Assembly (NCBI GenBank): GCA_002724825.1
Contig: PBPU01000032.1
Location: 62,434-75,218 of the forward strand
DNA from: Acidimicrobiaceae bacterium
GTDB lineage: Bacteria; Actinomycetota; Acidimicrobiia; Acidimicrobiales; UBA8592
DNA: 12,785 bases
Direction of reading: 5' to 3'
This document shows positions 1 to 7,557 of the stretch, piece after piece; the first letter of the stretch is position 1; every line of letters starts with the position of its first letter. The notes under the pieces were generated by a model. That model searched no databases and was not told the DNA's origin. It was given only the letters and a program-made list of their open reading frames with translations. The translations under genes were made by a program, and so were the position numbers.

Positions 1-2184
1 GGCGACACGATGGGGAAATACCACCCACATGGAGACATGGCAATCTATGAAGCATTAGTGAGGATGGGTCAGGAATTCTCCCGCATGGTGACGCTTGTAG
101 ATCCTCATGGGAATTTCGGGTCATTAGATGATCCGCCTGCTGCTGCAAGATATACCGAATGCCGTCTAACCGATGCTGCCATGGAAATGGTTAGAGAGAT
201 AGAAGAAGATACTGTCGACTTCCGACCTACTTACGATGGAGAGAGCAGCGAACCTATCTGTCTTCCCGGCCTCATGCCAAATCTGTTAGTAAACGGAACT
301 ACAGGCATAGCAGTCGGGATGGCAACAAATATGCCGACACATAATTTACGCGAAGTGTATGCCGCTATTGAGCTTGTAATGAAAAAACGCCGACCAAAAC
401 CAACTATAAAGGAACTCCAAGCCCTTCTTCCTGGGCCCGACTTCCCTTCAGGCGGGACAATCATTAACGATGACCTTCAAGAGGCTTACGTGACAGGCAG
501 AGGTAGTTTCCGTATTCGCGCAAAATTTGAATTCGAGAAAATCACAAGATCTCGTCAAGGAATAGTTGTTACCGAACTTCCATACATGGTTGGGCCGGAA
601 AAGGCAGTAAAACGAATTAATGAGCTTGTCGTTTCAGAGAAGCTAGAAGGAATTGTAGATGCGAAGAACCTTTCTGACAGAAAATCTGGATTGCGCATAC
701 TCATAACGCTGAAACCAAATGTAAACCCTGAAGCCGTGCTGGGAGAGTTATTCAAGCAAACACCGCTTGAAGAATCGTTCGGAATTAACAACGTCGTACT
801 TGTCGATGGAATTCCAGAGACATTGGGAATATACGATCTCTGTAAACACTACATCGACCACAGACTGAACGTTGTCGTTCGCCGAACACAGTTTCGCCTT
901 GAACGTGCTCAAGAGCGACTTCATATTGTTAAGGGCTTGATCATTGCTCTTGAGAATATCGACCAGGTCGTAGCGATTATTCGTGGCTCAGAAGATGCCG
1001 ATGAAGCAAAGGCAGCGTTACGAAAAGAACTTAAACTCTCTGAGATACAAGCTACACACATTTTGGACATGCAGCTCCGCCGGCTAACGGCATTGGAAAT
1101 GCAAAAGATACTCGATGAACAAGATGAGCTAAAAGGGAGAATCACCGAATACAAGAAGATTCTTGGATCCGAGCAACGTCAACGAACCACGGTCCTAAAG
1201 GAACTTAAAGAAATTGTTGATATTTACGGAGTTGACCGCAAAACCGAAATCATCCCTCTTAAAGACATCCCGACATATGACGATATTCCGCTAGTAGACG
1301 AAAAAGAAGTTCCTGACGAAGCATGCATCGTTACGCTATCGACCTCTGGGAAAATAGGCAGAACCCCTATTGAGGGAAGCAGTCGAACCACTCCTGGTCA
1401 GCATGATGTACTGGTATCTTCGACTCTGAGCAGCACCCACAGCCCTGTGTTCGCTATTACTACTGAAGGTCGAGCTCTTAGTCTCCGAGCCATCGAACTT
1501 GGTGAAGTCAAAGGCCGTAGTCGAGGTGTTTCAGCAGCGAAGGTTTTTGGAGCTGGGAAAGGTGAACTTATCCTGACAGCAATTTCTCCAGGAGAAGAAA
1601 ACTTGGTCCTGGTTACAACGAGCGGAGTTGTCAAACGAATCTCCCCAGAGGAACTATCTGGAACATCTAGCGGGAAAACCGTAATCAAGCTCAAACCAAA
1701 CGATAAAGTCGCAGCTGCTTTTACTTGCCCAGATGGAGTGGACACCATCATTGTTGCATCAGATGCTCAAACTCTTCGGACACCTGTAGATAATATTAGC
1801 GTTCAAGGAAGAAATGCTTCGGGAGTCATTGGTATGAAGCTTCGCGACGGAGTCAAGGTTGTAGGCGCTGGTGCTGCCTTAGGGGACGGAGCGGTGATAA
1901 CTATAACTGATACTGGAAGTGCAAAAGCCACGCCATTTGAAGAGCTCACTACAAAAGGACGGGGGGGCACCGGAATACGTATTACGAAATTCACGAAAGA
2001 GAAATCGATTTCATTTGCAAAAATCGTAGGGCCGGACGTCGTACTAGCTGTGATGGCTACTGACGATGACCCAAAGAAAGCCGATCCAGTTCCGGTTGAC
2101 CTTCCGCTAGAACCTACAAAGCGGGACCTAGTCAGTTCAAAAACTAGCCGAAAGATTCTTGATGTTGGGCCGGCTCGATGGTGA
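1..2184 (+). CDS. parC: DNA topoisomerase IV subunit A, 5'-truncated by window edge
   Basis: This is the DNA-cleaving and religating subunit of a type IIA topoisomerase; with ParE it decatenates and relaxes DNA. The frame is open from base 1, so the N-terminus lies outside the window and 727 residues are visible. The fragment starts in the winged-helix region (GKYHPHGD). The catalytic tyrosine is in AAARYTECRL, codon 151-153. The tower follows, then a coiled-coil stretch (RLERAQERLHIVKGL) near visible residues 300-330. From about residue 440 there is a beta-pinwheel C-terminal domain with GRxxxGVxGMKL-type blades. I call ParC rather than GyrA because the first blade lacks the GyrA box QRRGGKG (it reads EGSSRTTPGQ at 1372-1401), FGSLDDPPAA resembles actinobacterial ParC, and parE follows directly. 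The residue equivalent to E. coli GyrA Ser83 is Met. A divergent second GyrA is the alternative. Confidence 0.9.
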   Translation, partial: GDTMGKYHPHGDMAIYEALVRMGQEFSRMVTLVDPHGNFGSLDDPPAAARYTECRLTDAAMEMVREIEEDTVDFRPTYDGESSEPICLPGLMPNLLVNGTTGIAVGMATNMPTHNLREVYAAIELVMKKRRPKPTIKELQALLPGPDFPSGGTIINDDLQEAYVTGRGSFRIRAKFEFEKITRSRQGIVVTELPYMVGPEKAVKRINELVVSEKLEGIVDAKNLSDRKSGLRILITLKPNVNPEAVLGELFKQTPLEESFGINNVVLVDGIPETLGIYDLCKHYIDHRLNVVVRRTQFRLERAQERLHIVKGLIIALENIDQVVAIIRGSEDADEAKAALRKELKLSEIQATHILDMQLRRLTALEMQKILDEQDELKGRITEYKKILGSEQRQRTTVLKELKEIVDIYGVDRKTEIIPLKDIPTYDDIPLVDEKEVPDEACIVTLSTSGKIGRTPIEGSSRTTPGQHDVLVSSTLSSTHSPVFAITTEGRALSLRAIELGEVKGRSRGVSAAKVFGAGKGELILTAISPGEENLVLVTTSGVVKRISPEELSGTSSGKTVIKLKPNDKVAAAFTCPDGVDTIIVASDAQTLRTPVDNISVQGRNASGVIGMKLRDGVKVVGAGAALGDGAVITITDTGSAKATPFEELTTKGRGGTGIRITKFTKEKSISFAKIVGPDVVLAVMATDDDPKKADPVPVDLPLEPTKRDLVSSKTSRKILDVGPARW

Positions 2185-2230
2185 AAGCCCCATCACTCCA
2201 ACAGGACCTTTCCGAAGGGATTAGATACCT

Positions 2231-4273
2231 ATGACAGCTGCGACCAAATCAAATAAGAACAAGGTTAAGTACGACGCCGACGCTATCCAAACTCTTGAAG
2301 GATTAGAGGCTGTCAGGAAAAGACCTGGAATGTATATCGGCGGCACTGGAAGTGATGGGCTCATGCACCTGCTTTGGGAACTAATTGATAATGCAGTGGA
2401 TGAAGCCGCTGCAGGACATTGTGACAAGGTTGACGTGTTCCTCCACCGTGACGGATCAATGGAAGTTCAAGACAATGGACGTGGGATCCCTGTCGGAAAG
2501 CATAAAAAGCGAAATGTTTCAGCACTTGAAGTCGTCTTAACTGAACTCCATGCTGGTGGGAAATTTGGTGGAGGCGCATACTCAGCTTCTGGAGGTCTTC
2601 ATGGTGTAGGAGCATCAGTTGTGAACGCGCTCTCTTCAAAATTAGTTGCTGAAGTCGACCGCTCAGGGAGCACCCATCGTTTATGTTTCCAGGATCGTGT
2701 TGCCGGACAATACAATTCAAATGGAAAATTTCGTGCTAGCCATACACTAGCTAAGCCAAAGAAAACAAAAAAGACAGGATCTCGTATCCGCTTCTGGCCA
2801 GATCTTGAAATCTTCGATGCTGAGGCACAAATAGATTTTGAATTAGTTTGCGAGCGGGTAGCAAGAACATGTTTTATAGTCCCGGGTTTGAAAGTACGAG
2901 TTGAAGATAAACGGTCAGGTAATAAAAACGAACCATTCGAATATGTCAGCAGAGGAGGCCTGTCAGACCTAGTCGATTCGCTTAGTCAAAGCCCACCAGT
3001 TTCCGACATTATCAAGATCAGCGGCATTGATAACTTTGAAGAAAAAGTTCCTGTTGATGGGAAAATGACTATTGTAGAAAGAGAATGCACGGTCGAAGTA
3101 GCGTTCCGCTGGGTTGAAGGTTATGAAAGCAAGATCGTTTCTTTCGTCAACACCATTCCGACATCTGAAGGTGGAACGCACCTTGCTGGGTTAGAAAGAG
3201 CAATGACTCGAGCTGTAAATGACGTCTTACTATCGGGATCAAAAAAATTAGCTAAGTTAGCGAAAACAGGAAATGACCGAGCTGCTAAGGATGATGTCCA
3301 GGAAGGTCTTATAGCTGGACTTAAAGTAACATTCCCTGAACCACAATTCCGAGGCCAAACTAAACAAGAACTTGGAACGCCTGCTATTCAAGGAATCGTA
3401 TACGAAATTGTTAAACAGAGCTTATCTGACTGGTTCGATGGCAGCGGTAAAAAAACTCATATAAACGCTGTCCGTGACAAAATTTCAAATGCAGTCATAA
3501 ACCGAGTTGCTTCAAAAGAAGTTTTAGATGCAAAGAGAAAAGCGGCGAGTCTGGGTAGTACTGGCATGCCTGACAAACTCGCCGACTGCCGATCTCACGG
3601 CGAAGACAGCGAGTTGCTCATTGTTGAAGGTGACTCAGCGGCAGGTCCAGCAAAAGCAGGGCGAGACGCCGAGTATATGGCAATCCTTCCTCTCAGAGGG
3701 AAGGTAGTGAACGCGGGCAAGGCAACTATGAAACAGGTGATAGATAACACTGAAGCTCAAGCATTAATTACAGCTATTGGAGCTGGAAGCGGTAAAGAGT
3801 TCAGAATAGAAGAAGCTCGATATGGAAGAATCATTATTTTATGCGACGCAGATGTTGACGGAAGTCACATACGTTGCCTTCTGCTAACTCTAATATTTCA
3901 CTATATGCGCCCCCTCTTAGAACAAGGTCGCGTATTTGCCGCTCTCCCTCCCCTATATTCTTCAAAATGGCGAGGAGAGACCTATTACGCCTTTAGCGAT
4001 ACAGAGAGGGATGAAATAGCAAAAAAGAAAAAGGTCCCTCTAGATAAATGGGTTCGATTCAAGGGCTTAGGTGAAATGGACGTAGATGAACTAGCCGAAA
4101 CGACTCTAAACCCGGAGACGCGAATTCTTAAACGCCTTACTATGGACGATGCTAAACAAGCCAAATTAGCGACGACTATGTTCGACACTTTAATGGGCTC
4201 CGATGTTTCAAAAAGAAGAGCATTCGTTCTGAAAGAGAGTGCTTTGTTCGATAGAGATGCCTTGGACGTCTGA
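2231..4273 (+). CDS. parE: DNA topoisomerase IV subunit B (ATPase)
   Basis: This is the ATP-hydrolysing partner of ParC in topoisomerase IV. The 680-residue length is normal for actinobacterial ParE/GyrB. The GHKL ATPase domain is intact: ELIDNAVDEA with general base Glu50 and Mg ligand Asn54, DNGRGIPV with Asp81, the ATP lid GGLHGVGASVVNALS at 121-135, and the QTK loop with Lys378. The TOPRIM domain carries VEGDSAAG (Glu466), PLRGKVVNAGKA and CDADVDGSH (Asp539, Asp541), which supply the metal ligands. The C-terminal KGLGEMDVDEL matches the family. There is no long insert of the gammaproteobacterial GyrB kind. The start is 46 bases after parC on the same strand, with a purine-rich AAGGGA about ten bases upstream, so the two genes are probably one transcript. 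A second GyrB is the alternative; pairing with the adjacent ParC favours ParE. Confidence 0.93.
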   Translation: MTAATKSNKNKVKYDADAIQTLEGLEAVRKRPGMYIGGTGSDGLMHLLWELIDNAVDEAAAGHCDKVDVFLHRDGSMEVQDNGRGIPVGKHKKRNVSALEVVLTELHAGGKFGGGAYSASGGLHGVGASVVNALSSKLVAEVDRSGSTHRLCFQDRVAGQYNSNGKFRASHTLAKPKKTKKTGSRIRFWPDLEIFDAEAQIDFELVCERVARTCFIVPGLKVRVEDKRSGNKNEPFEYVSRGGLSDLVDSLSQSPPVSDIIKISGIDNFEEKVPVDGKMTIVERECTVEVAFRWVEGYESKIVSFVNTIPTSEGGTHLAGLERAMTRAVNDVLLSGSKKLAKLAKTGNDRAAKDDVQEGLIAGLKVTFPEPQFRGQTKQELGTPAIQGIVYEIVKQSLSDWFDGSGKKTHINAVRDKISNAVINRVASKEVLDAKRKAASLGSTGMPDKLADCRSHGEDSELLIVEGDSAAGPAKAGRDAEYMAILPLRGKVVNAGKATMKQVIDNTEAQALITAIGAGSGKEFRIEEARYGRIIILCDADVDGSHIRCLLLTLIFHYMRPLLEQGRVFAALPPLYSSKWRGETYYAFSDTERDEIAKKKKVPLDKWVRFKGLGEMDVDELAETTLNPETRILKRLTMDDAKQAKLATTMFDTLMGSDVSKRRAFVLKESALFDRDALDV

Positions 4274-4283
4274 ACCTCTGAAC

Positions 4284-4715
4284 TTAATACCCAGGCTTCC
4301 AAACCATTAAAATAAGCATCACAGCAAGAGAGATATGTAAAGTCCCATATAACAGAGCTCGTTTCCCAGTTAGATCGGGCAGGGTAATAAACGAGGGGGG
4401 AAATGCCAGAGCAGCAGACCCGACAGCCAACAGCCATAAACCTCCGCCTATAGCAAGCCAGGTTTGGCCAAAATCGTAGACATCGTCTGACATACCTACA
4501 AGAGCCCCACCAAACACACCTCCAAGTAGTAACGCAGGTGACATGACAGTTCCTAGAAGCGATGAGATTGGACTTGAGGCCGACTTTGACTGCTTCTGTT
4601 CCAGCGAAAGAAGAACCGGAGCAAGGAATGCTGCCCCGGTTCCAATAATTACTGAAAGAAGGTGCAGAAGAAGCACGACGTTATACCAATTGTCATTTAC
4701 GGCTGCTACGACCAT
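4284..4715 (-). CDS. Small four-helix membrane protein, DUF2269-like
   Basis: A 143-residue protein of unknown function. It is strongly hydrophobic, with four likely membrane helices at about residues 10-36, 52-73, 84-106 and 118-139, and short loops between them; a polar stretch EQKQSKSASS links helices 1 and 2. The first helix has the pattern LLLHLLSVIIGTGAAF with a histidine at residue 18, which recalls the DUF2269 family of predicted integral membrane proteins; this assignment is from memory of the pattern and is tentative. There is no signal peptide other than the first helix and no catalytic motif. An in-frame TAA sits directly before the ATG, which fixes the upstream limit. GAGGG lies only three bases before the ATG, too close for a normal ribosome site. 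The gene converges with parE across a ten-base gap. Confidence 0.7.
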   Translation of the reverse strand: MVVAAVNDNWYNVVLLLHLLSVIIGTGAAFLAPVLLSLEQKQSKSASSPISSLLGTVMSPALLLGGVFGGALVGMSDDVYDFGQTWLAIGGGLWLLAVGSAALAFPPSFITLPDLTGKRALLYGTLHISLAVMLILMVWKPGY

Positions 4716-4865
4716 TTACCCTCACTTACCAGTGTCTTCCCATAACGATAATGACTCTTAACCGCATACCGGCCATTGGCTAAAGAAATAACTGAAATTA
4801 CGAATAAGTCAAACGGAAAGCGATTAATCACAGAACATGTCACAGCGAACTGATAGAAAAGTGGT
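4716..4865. other. 150-base intergenic region between divergent genes
   Basis: This is the longest gene-free stretch in the window. It separates the minus-strand membrane protein from the plus-strand RecB-like nuclease, so it should hold both of their promoters. TAGAAA at 4854-4859 lies six bases before the nuclease ATG, and on the minus strand TAAGTG lies seven bases before the membrane-protein ATG. Each resembles a -10 element of a leaderless promoter but lacks the conserved final T. I see no tRNA, strong hairpin, terminator or repeat here. Confidence 0.5.
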
Positions 4866-5723
4866 ATGGAAGAAATAGATCTTCAAACCACTGAGCTGCA
4901 AGAGGTCTCCCAACCTCCGGTGATGGAGCATATTTCGGCTTTCTCTCCCTCAAGTTCAGCCACCTTCGAGCAATGCCCAAAACAGTGGTACTTCAAGTAC
5001 GTGGCGAAGCTCCCTGATCCCAAAGGAGAAGATGCTGTTTTAGGAACTTTTACACATAGCGTTCTGGAACTGCTACTTCAGGAACCAGCCGACAACCGCA
5101 CAAAAGCTAAAGCAAAAGAAATCGCTCGCGAGATCTGGCCACAAGTTGAGGATGATCCTGATTTCATAGCTCTAAATCTCGGTGACGTTGAAGCTCTAGA
5201 ATTTCGTAAACGAAGCTGGACAGCGATTGAGGCTTTATGGGAGCTAGAGCAACCTCAAGGCGTTGAAGTTGCTTCAACTGAACTTGAAGTCAAAGTCGAG
5301 TTAAACAGTATTCCTTTTCGCGGCTTTATCGACAGAATAGAGAAAGAAGATGGTGGCTTAGTAATCACGGACTACAAGTCGGGAAAAGCTCCAAGTAAAA
5401 AATTTGAAGACGATAAACTACAGCAAGTTCTTTTATACGCAGCAGCGATCGAACAACTTGATGGACATCGACCTAAACGAGCAAGATTGCTGTTTCTGAA
5501 CAATCGCGATAGAAGTAATTCTCAAAACCGAAGAGTTGTTGAGGTAGAAGTAACTGAAAAAAACTTAACGCAAGCTACGAAAAAATTTAAGCGCAACTGG
5601 GAAGATCTCAATGCTGCCTGTACTTCAGGAATCTTTCACGCTAAACCCCAAATACTGTGCAAATGGTGTTCGTTTCTTCAGAACTGCTCCCAAGGACAAG
5701 AATGGGTGTCGCCTTCAAGATAG
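4866..5723 (+). CDS. RecB-family PD-(D/E)XK nuclease with Fe-S cysteines
   Basis: A predicted stand-alone DNA exonuclease of the PD-(D/E)XK superfamily (PDDEXK_1, the AddB/Cas4/RecB C-terminal type), 285 residues, cytoplasmic. The nuclease motifs are in order: SPSSSATFEQCPKQWYFKY at 27-45, LGTFTHSVLE with His64, GFIDRIE with Asp156, and ITDYKSGK with Asp169 and Lys171. Four cysteines, Cys37 and the C-terminal Cys265-X2-Cys268-X5-Cys274, match the arrangement that binds a 4Fe-4S cluster in AddB and Cas4. No helicase domain is present and no helicase gene is next to it. Similar single-domain proteins are widespread in Actinobacteria (Mycobacterium tuberculosis Rv2119 is one I recall), and their substrate is not well defined. 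The ATG at 4866 gives a 26-residue polar leader before the first motif; ATG 4923 is an alternative start. fpg follows 60 bases downstream on the same strand. Confidence 0.86.
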   Translation: MEEIDLQTTELQEVSQPPVMEHISAFSPSSSATFEQCPKQWYFKYVAKLPDPKGEDAVLGTFTHSVLELLLQEPADNRTKAKAKEIAREIWPQVEDDPDFIALNLGDVEALEFRKRSWTAIEALWELEQPQGVEVASTELEVKVELNSIPFRGFIDRIEKEDGGLVITDYKSGKAPSKKFEDDKLQQVLLYAAAIEQLDGHRPKRARLLFLNNRDRSNSQNRRVVEVEVTEKNLTQATKKFKRNWEDLNAACTSGIFHAKPQILCKWCSFLQNCSQGQEWVSPSR

Positions 5724-5783
5724 CTAATAGCTTTCGAGTGTCGCGTCTTGAAAGAACTATCTTACAAGGTGCATTATCTTATA

Positions 5784-6575
5784 ATGCCTGAACTACCAGA
5801 AGTTGAATCGATTCGCCGACAACTTAAGCCTTTGCTTGTAGGTCGTTATGTTACCGAATCTAATAGTCATCCGTCTGATAAATTTATAGCAGCTAGAGAG
5901 ATCGTCGGACTGGGATTTGAAGCCGTTTTAAGGCGCGGTAAATATCTCCTTTTTATTCTGGATAACGGAAGTGAGATGATCATCCATTTAGGTATGACTG
6001 GCCAGTTAATACCTGGACTTGACCTTTCTGATCCACATTTGAGAGCTTGGTGGAAACTTGATAATGATGTAATCCTTGGCTATCGCGATGTCCGCCGATT
6101 CGGTCGTATACGAATCTACTCATCGGGTGAATATGAAGGGACACTTAAAAATCTTGGCCCTGAACCACTTTCGGATGATTTCACTGTTGATCAGTTTTAC
6201 GATTCATTGAAAAGGAGTAACCGAAAGATTAAAACACAACTTTTGAGTCAACTTCCCGTAGCTGGCGTTGGAAACATTTATGCTGACGAAGCTTGTTTTC
6301 ACGCCGGTATATACCCCGGCGTTAGGAAATTAACTAGGGCGAAAACAGCTGAACTTCACCACAGTATTCGTAAGGTCCTATCGCGTGCCGTCGAAAATGG
6401 GGGCACTACATTGCGTGATTATGTAAATGTTGACGGAGAACAGGGAAACAATCAGCATTACCTGGTTTGTTACGGAAGAGATGGAGAGCCGTGCATTAAT
6501 TGCGGAGAAGAACTCCGGCGAACGATTATCGATGGCAGGGGAACTACATTCTGTCGGTCATGCCAACGGAGATAG
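5784..6575 (+). CDS. mutM: Formamidopyrimidine-DNA glycosylase (Fpg/MutM)
   Basis: A bifunctional base-excision repair enzyme that removes 8-oxoguanine and formamidopyrimidines and then nicks the abasic site. I set the start at ATG 5784, giving 263 residues, because the protein must begin MPELPEVE: after removal of Met, Pro2 is the nucleophile that forms the Schiff base, and Glu3 is also catalytic. The upstream in-frame TTG at 5748 would bury Pro2 and is rejected. Lys53 in RRGKYL matches the conserved DNA-contacting lysine (E. coli Lys57). The helix-two-turn-helix region reads VAGVGNIYADEACFHAGIYP. The C-terminal zinc finger has Cys237, Cys240, Cys257 and Cys260, with the conserved Arg252 in GRGTTFC. 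AAGGTG at 5766-5771 is a possible ribosome site, at long spacing. The gene may be co-transcribed with the upstream nuclease and converges with the nucleoside hydrolase. Confidence 0.96.
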   Translation: MPELPEVESIRRQLKPLLVGRYVTESNSHPSDKFIAAREIVGLGFEAVLRRGKYLLFILDNGSEMIIHLGMTGQLIPGLDLSDPHLRAWWKLDNDVILGYRDVRRFGRIRIYSSGEYEGTLKNLGPEPLSDDFTVDQFYDSLKRSNRKIKTQLLSQLPVAGVGNIYADEACFHAGIYPGVRKLTRAKTAELHHSIRKVLSRAVENGGTTLRDYVNVDGEQGNNQHYLVCYGRDGEPCINCGEELRRTIIDGRGTTFCRSCQRR

Positions 6576-6579
6576 GTCT

Positions 6580-7518
6580 TTATAGAGTTGAAAGCCTGTC
6601 GTACAACAATCTGAAGAAACCATCATCATCCACCTCTGACACCCAATGGCAGTTAGGGTCCTTCCGTCTTGCACCCCAATAATCAACAACTGTCATTCCC
6701 ATTGTCAAACTGCTTCTTGTCTCGATCTCGACATAGACATCTTTGCCTGTATATAGATCTGGTTCAATAAGGTAAGCAATTGTTGCGGGGTCATGCACTG
6801 GGCTTCCAGACATTCCATAACGCGCTAAATCAAATCTGTTATAAAAAGTAAGCATTTGTGCAGATTTAATCCCGACTTCGGTCCCTAATTCTAAAAGAGT
6901 ATCAATCCATTCTTTTGTCATTAAGGCTTTATGTGTGACATCCAATGGCATCGCTACGATCGGAATTCCAGACCGGTAAACAACGTCCGCAGCGTGCGGG
7001 TCAACAAAAATATTGAATTCCGCTGCTGGAGTCACATTTCCCCCGACAAAATACCCCCCACCCATGGTGATTATCGATTCAATCTTTGATGCAATAGCAG
7101 GTTCCCTAACTAACGCCATTCCGATATTTGTTAGAGGGCCAACTGGACAGATCGTAATTGATTGGTCTTCTGCATCGAGTAGAGTTTCAACAAGCCAGTC
7201 AACAGCGTGCTGTGGCTGCAAATCCATGTCGGGCTCTTGCCAATCTGGTCCATCTAAACCAGTTTCGCCGTGTACCTCTTCAGCAGTGACTAATTTTCGA
7301 ACCATAGGCCTGTCACAACCGGAAAAGACCTTAATGTCCTTCCTTCCGGCAAGCTCGCAGATTCGAAGGGCATTTACTTCTGTTAGGTGCAGCGGCGCAT
7401 TACCTGCAACACACGTGATTCCAATAACATCAAGCTCTGGAGATGCAAGGGCTAGAAGTATTGCTATCGCATCGTCATGGCCAGGATCTGTATCAATAAT
7501 TATCTTCTTTTGTTCCAC
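6580..7518 (-). CDS. Nucleoside hydrolase (inosine/uridine-preferring family)
   Basis: Predicted to hydrolyse the N-glycosidic bond of ribonucleosides, giving ribose and a free base for purine or pyrimidine salvage. The 312 residues match the family length of about 314. The calcium-binding motif DTDPGHDDA gives Asp11, Asp15 and Asp16; Asn40 (VAGN), Asn169 (AEFNIFVDP) and His242-Asp243 (SPVHDP) match the active-site set of the Crithidia fasciculata enzyme. MGGGYF and GMTVVDY are also family-typical. Having a His in that position suggests the IU-type group, but substrate preference cannot be read reliably from sequence. No signal peptide, so cytoplasmic. The start codon is GTG, with no in-frame ATG just upstream and the motif only a few residues in. 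A -10-like TATGTT lies six bases before the GTG, suggesting a leaderless mRNA. The gene is divergent from htpX and its stop lies four bases from that of mutM. Confidence 0.93.
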   Translation of the reverse strand: MEQKKIIIDTDPGHDDAIAILLALASPELDVIGITCVAGNAPLHLTEVNALRICELAGRKDIKVFSGCDRPMVRKLVTAEEVHGETGLDGPDWQEPDMDLQPQHAVDWLVETLLDAEDQSITICPVGPLTNIGMALVREPAIASKIESIITMGGGYFVGGNVTPAAEFNIFVDPHAADVVYRSGIPIVAMPLDVTHKALMTKEWIDTLLELGTEVGIKSAQMLTFYNRFDLARYGMSGSPVHDPATIAYLIEPDLYTGKDVYVEIETRSSLTMGMTVVDYWGARRKDPNCHWVSEVDDDGFFRLLYDRLSTL

Positions 7519-7554
7519 GTCTGCAACATAGCTCAGTTCGGTGCATAATGTGAA
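7519..7554 (-). promoter_or_regulatory. Predicted leaderless promoter of the nucleoside hydrolase
   Basis: On the minus strand, TTCACA (plus-strand 7549-7554) is five of six to the -35 consensus TTGACA. It is followed after 18 bases by TATGTT (plus-strand 7525-7530), which fits the TANNNT form of the -10 element. Six further bases lead to the GTG start at 7518, so transcription would begin at or next to the start codon. No Shine-Dalgarno sequence is visible. This is a pattern match, not a mapped promoter. Confidence 0.5.
7546..7551 (+). promoter_or_regulatory. Predicted -10 element of htpX (leaderless)
   Basis: TAATGT lies six bases before the htpX ATG at 7558, the spacing expected when transcription starts at the start codon. 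The shifted reading CATAAT at 7544-7549 is five of six to TATAAT. No good -35 is visible, and no Shine-Dalgarno sequence. It overlaps the minus-strand -35 of the nucleoside hydrolase promoter. Confidence 0.45.
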
Positions 7555-7557
7555 CGT

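Noticed and set aside
1960..1968. Run of seven G in parC as a possible phase-variation tract
   Set aside because: The frame continues correctly through the run and encodes the conserved RGG element; a seven-base run in a housekeeping gene is weak evidence for slippage.
4269..4282. Direct repeat CTGAAC-CT-CTGAAC at the parE stop
   Set aside because: Two six-base copies are expected by chance; there is no further copy or associated structure.
3985..4437. Open frame of 150 codons on the minus strand across the parE end
   Set aside because: It overlaps parE and the membrane protein gene in another frame, and its sequence shows no family features.
4866..5723. RecB-like nuclease as a CRISPR Cas4
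   Set aside because: The motifs overlap with Cas4, but there is no cas gene or repeat array anywhere in the window, and the length suits the stand-alone RecB family.
5748..5783. In-frame TTG start that would lengthen Fpg by 12 residues
   Set aside because: Fpg needs Pro at position 2 as its catalytic nucleophile, which only ATG 5784 provides.
7013..7531. Long open frame of 172 codons on the plus strand opposite the nucleoside hydrolase
   Set aside because: The composition is low-complexity Ser/Pro/Ile-rich without motifs, while the minus strand encodes a full conserved enzyme.
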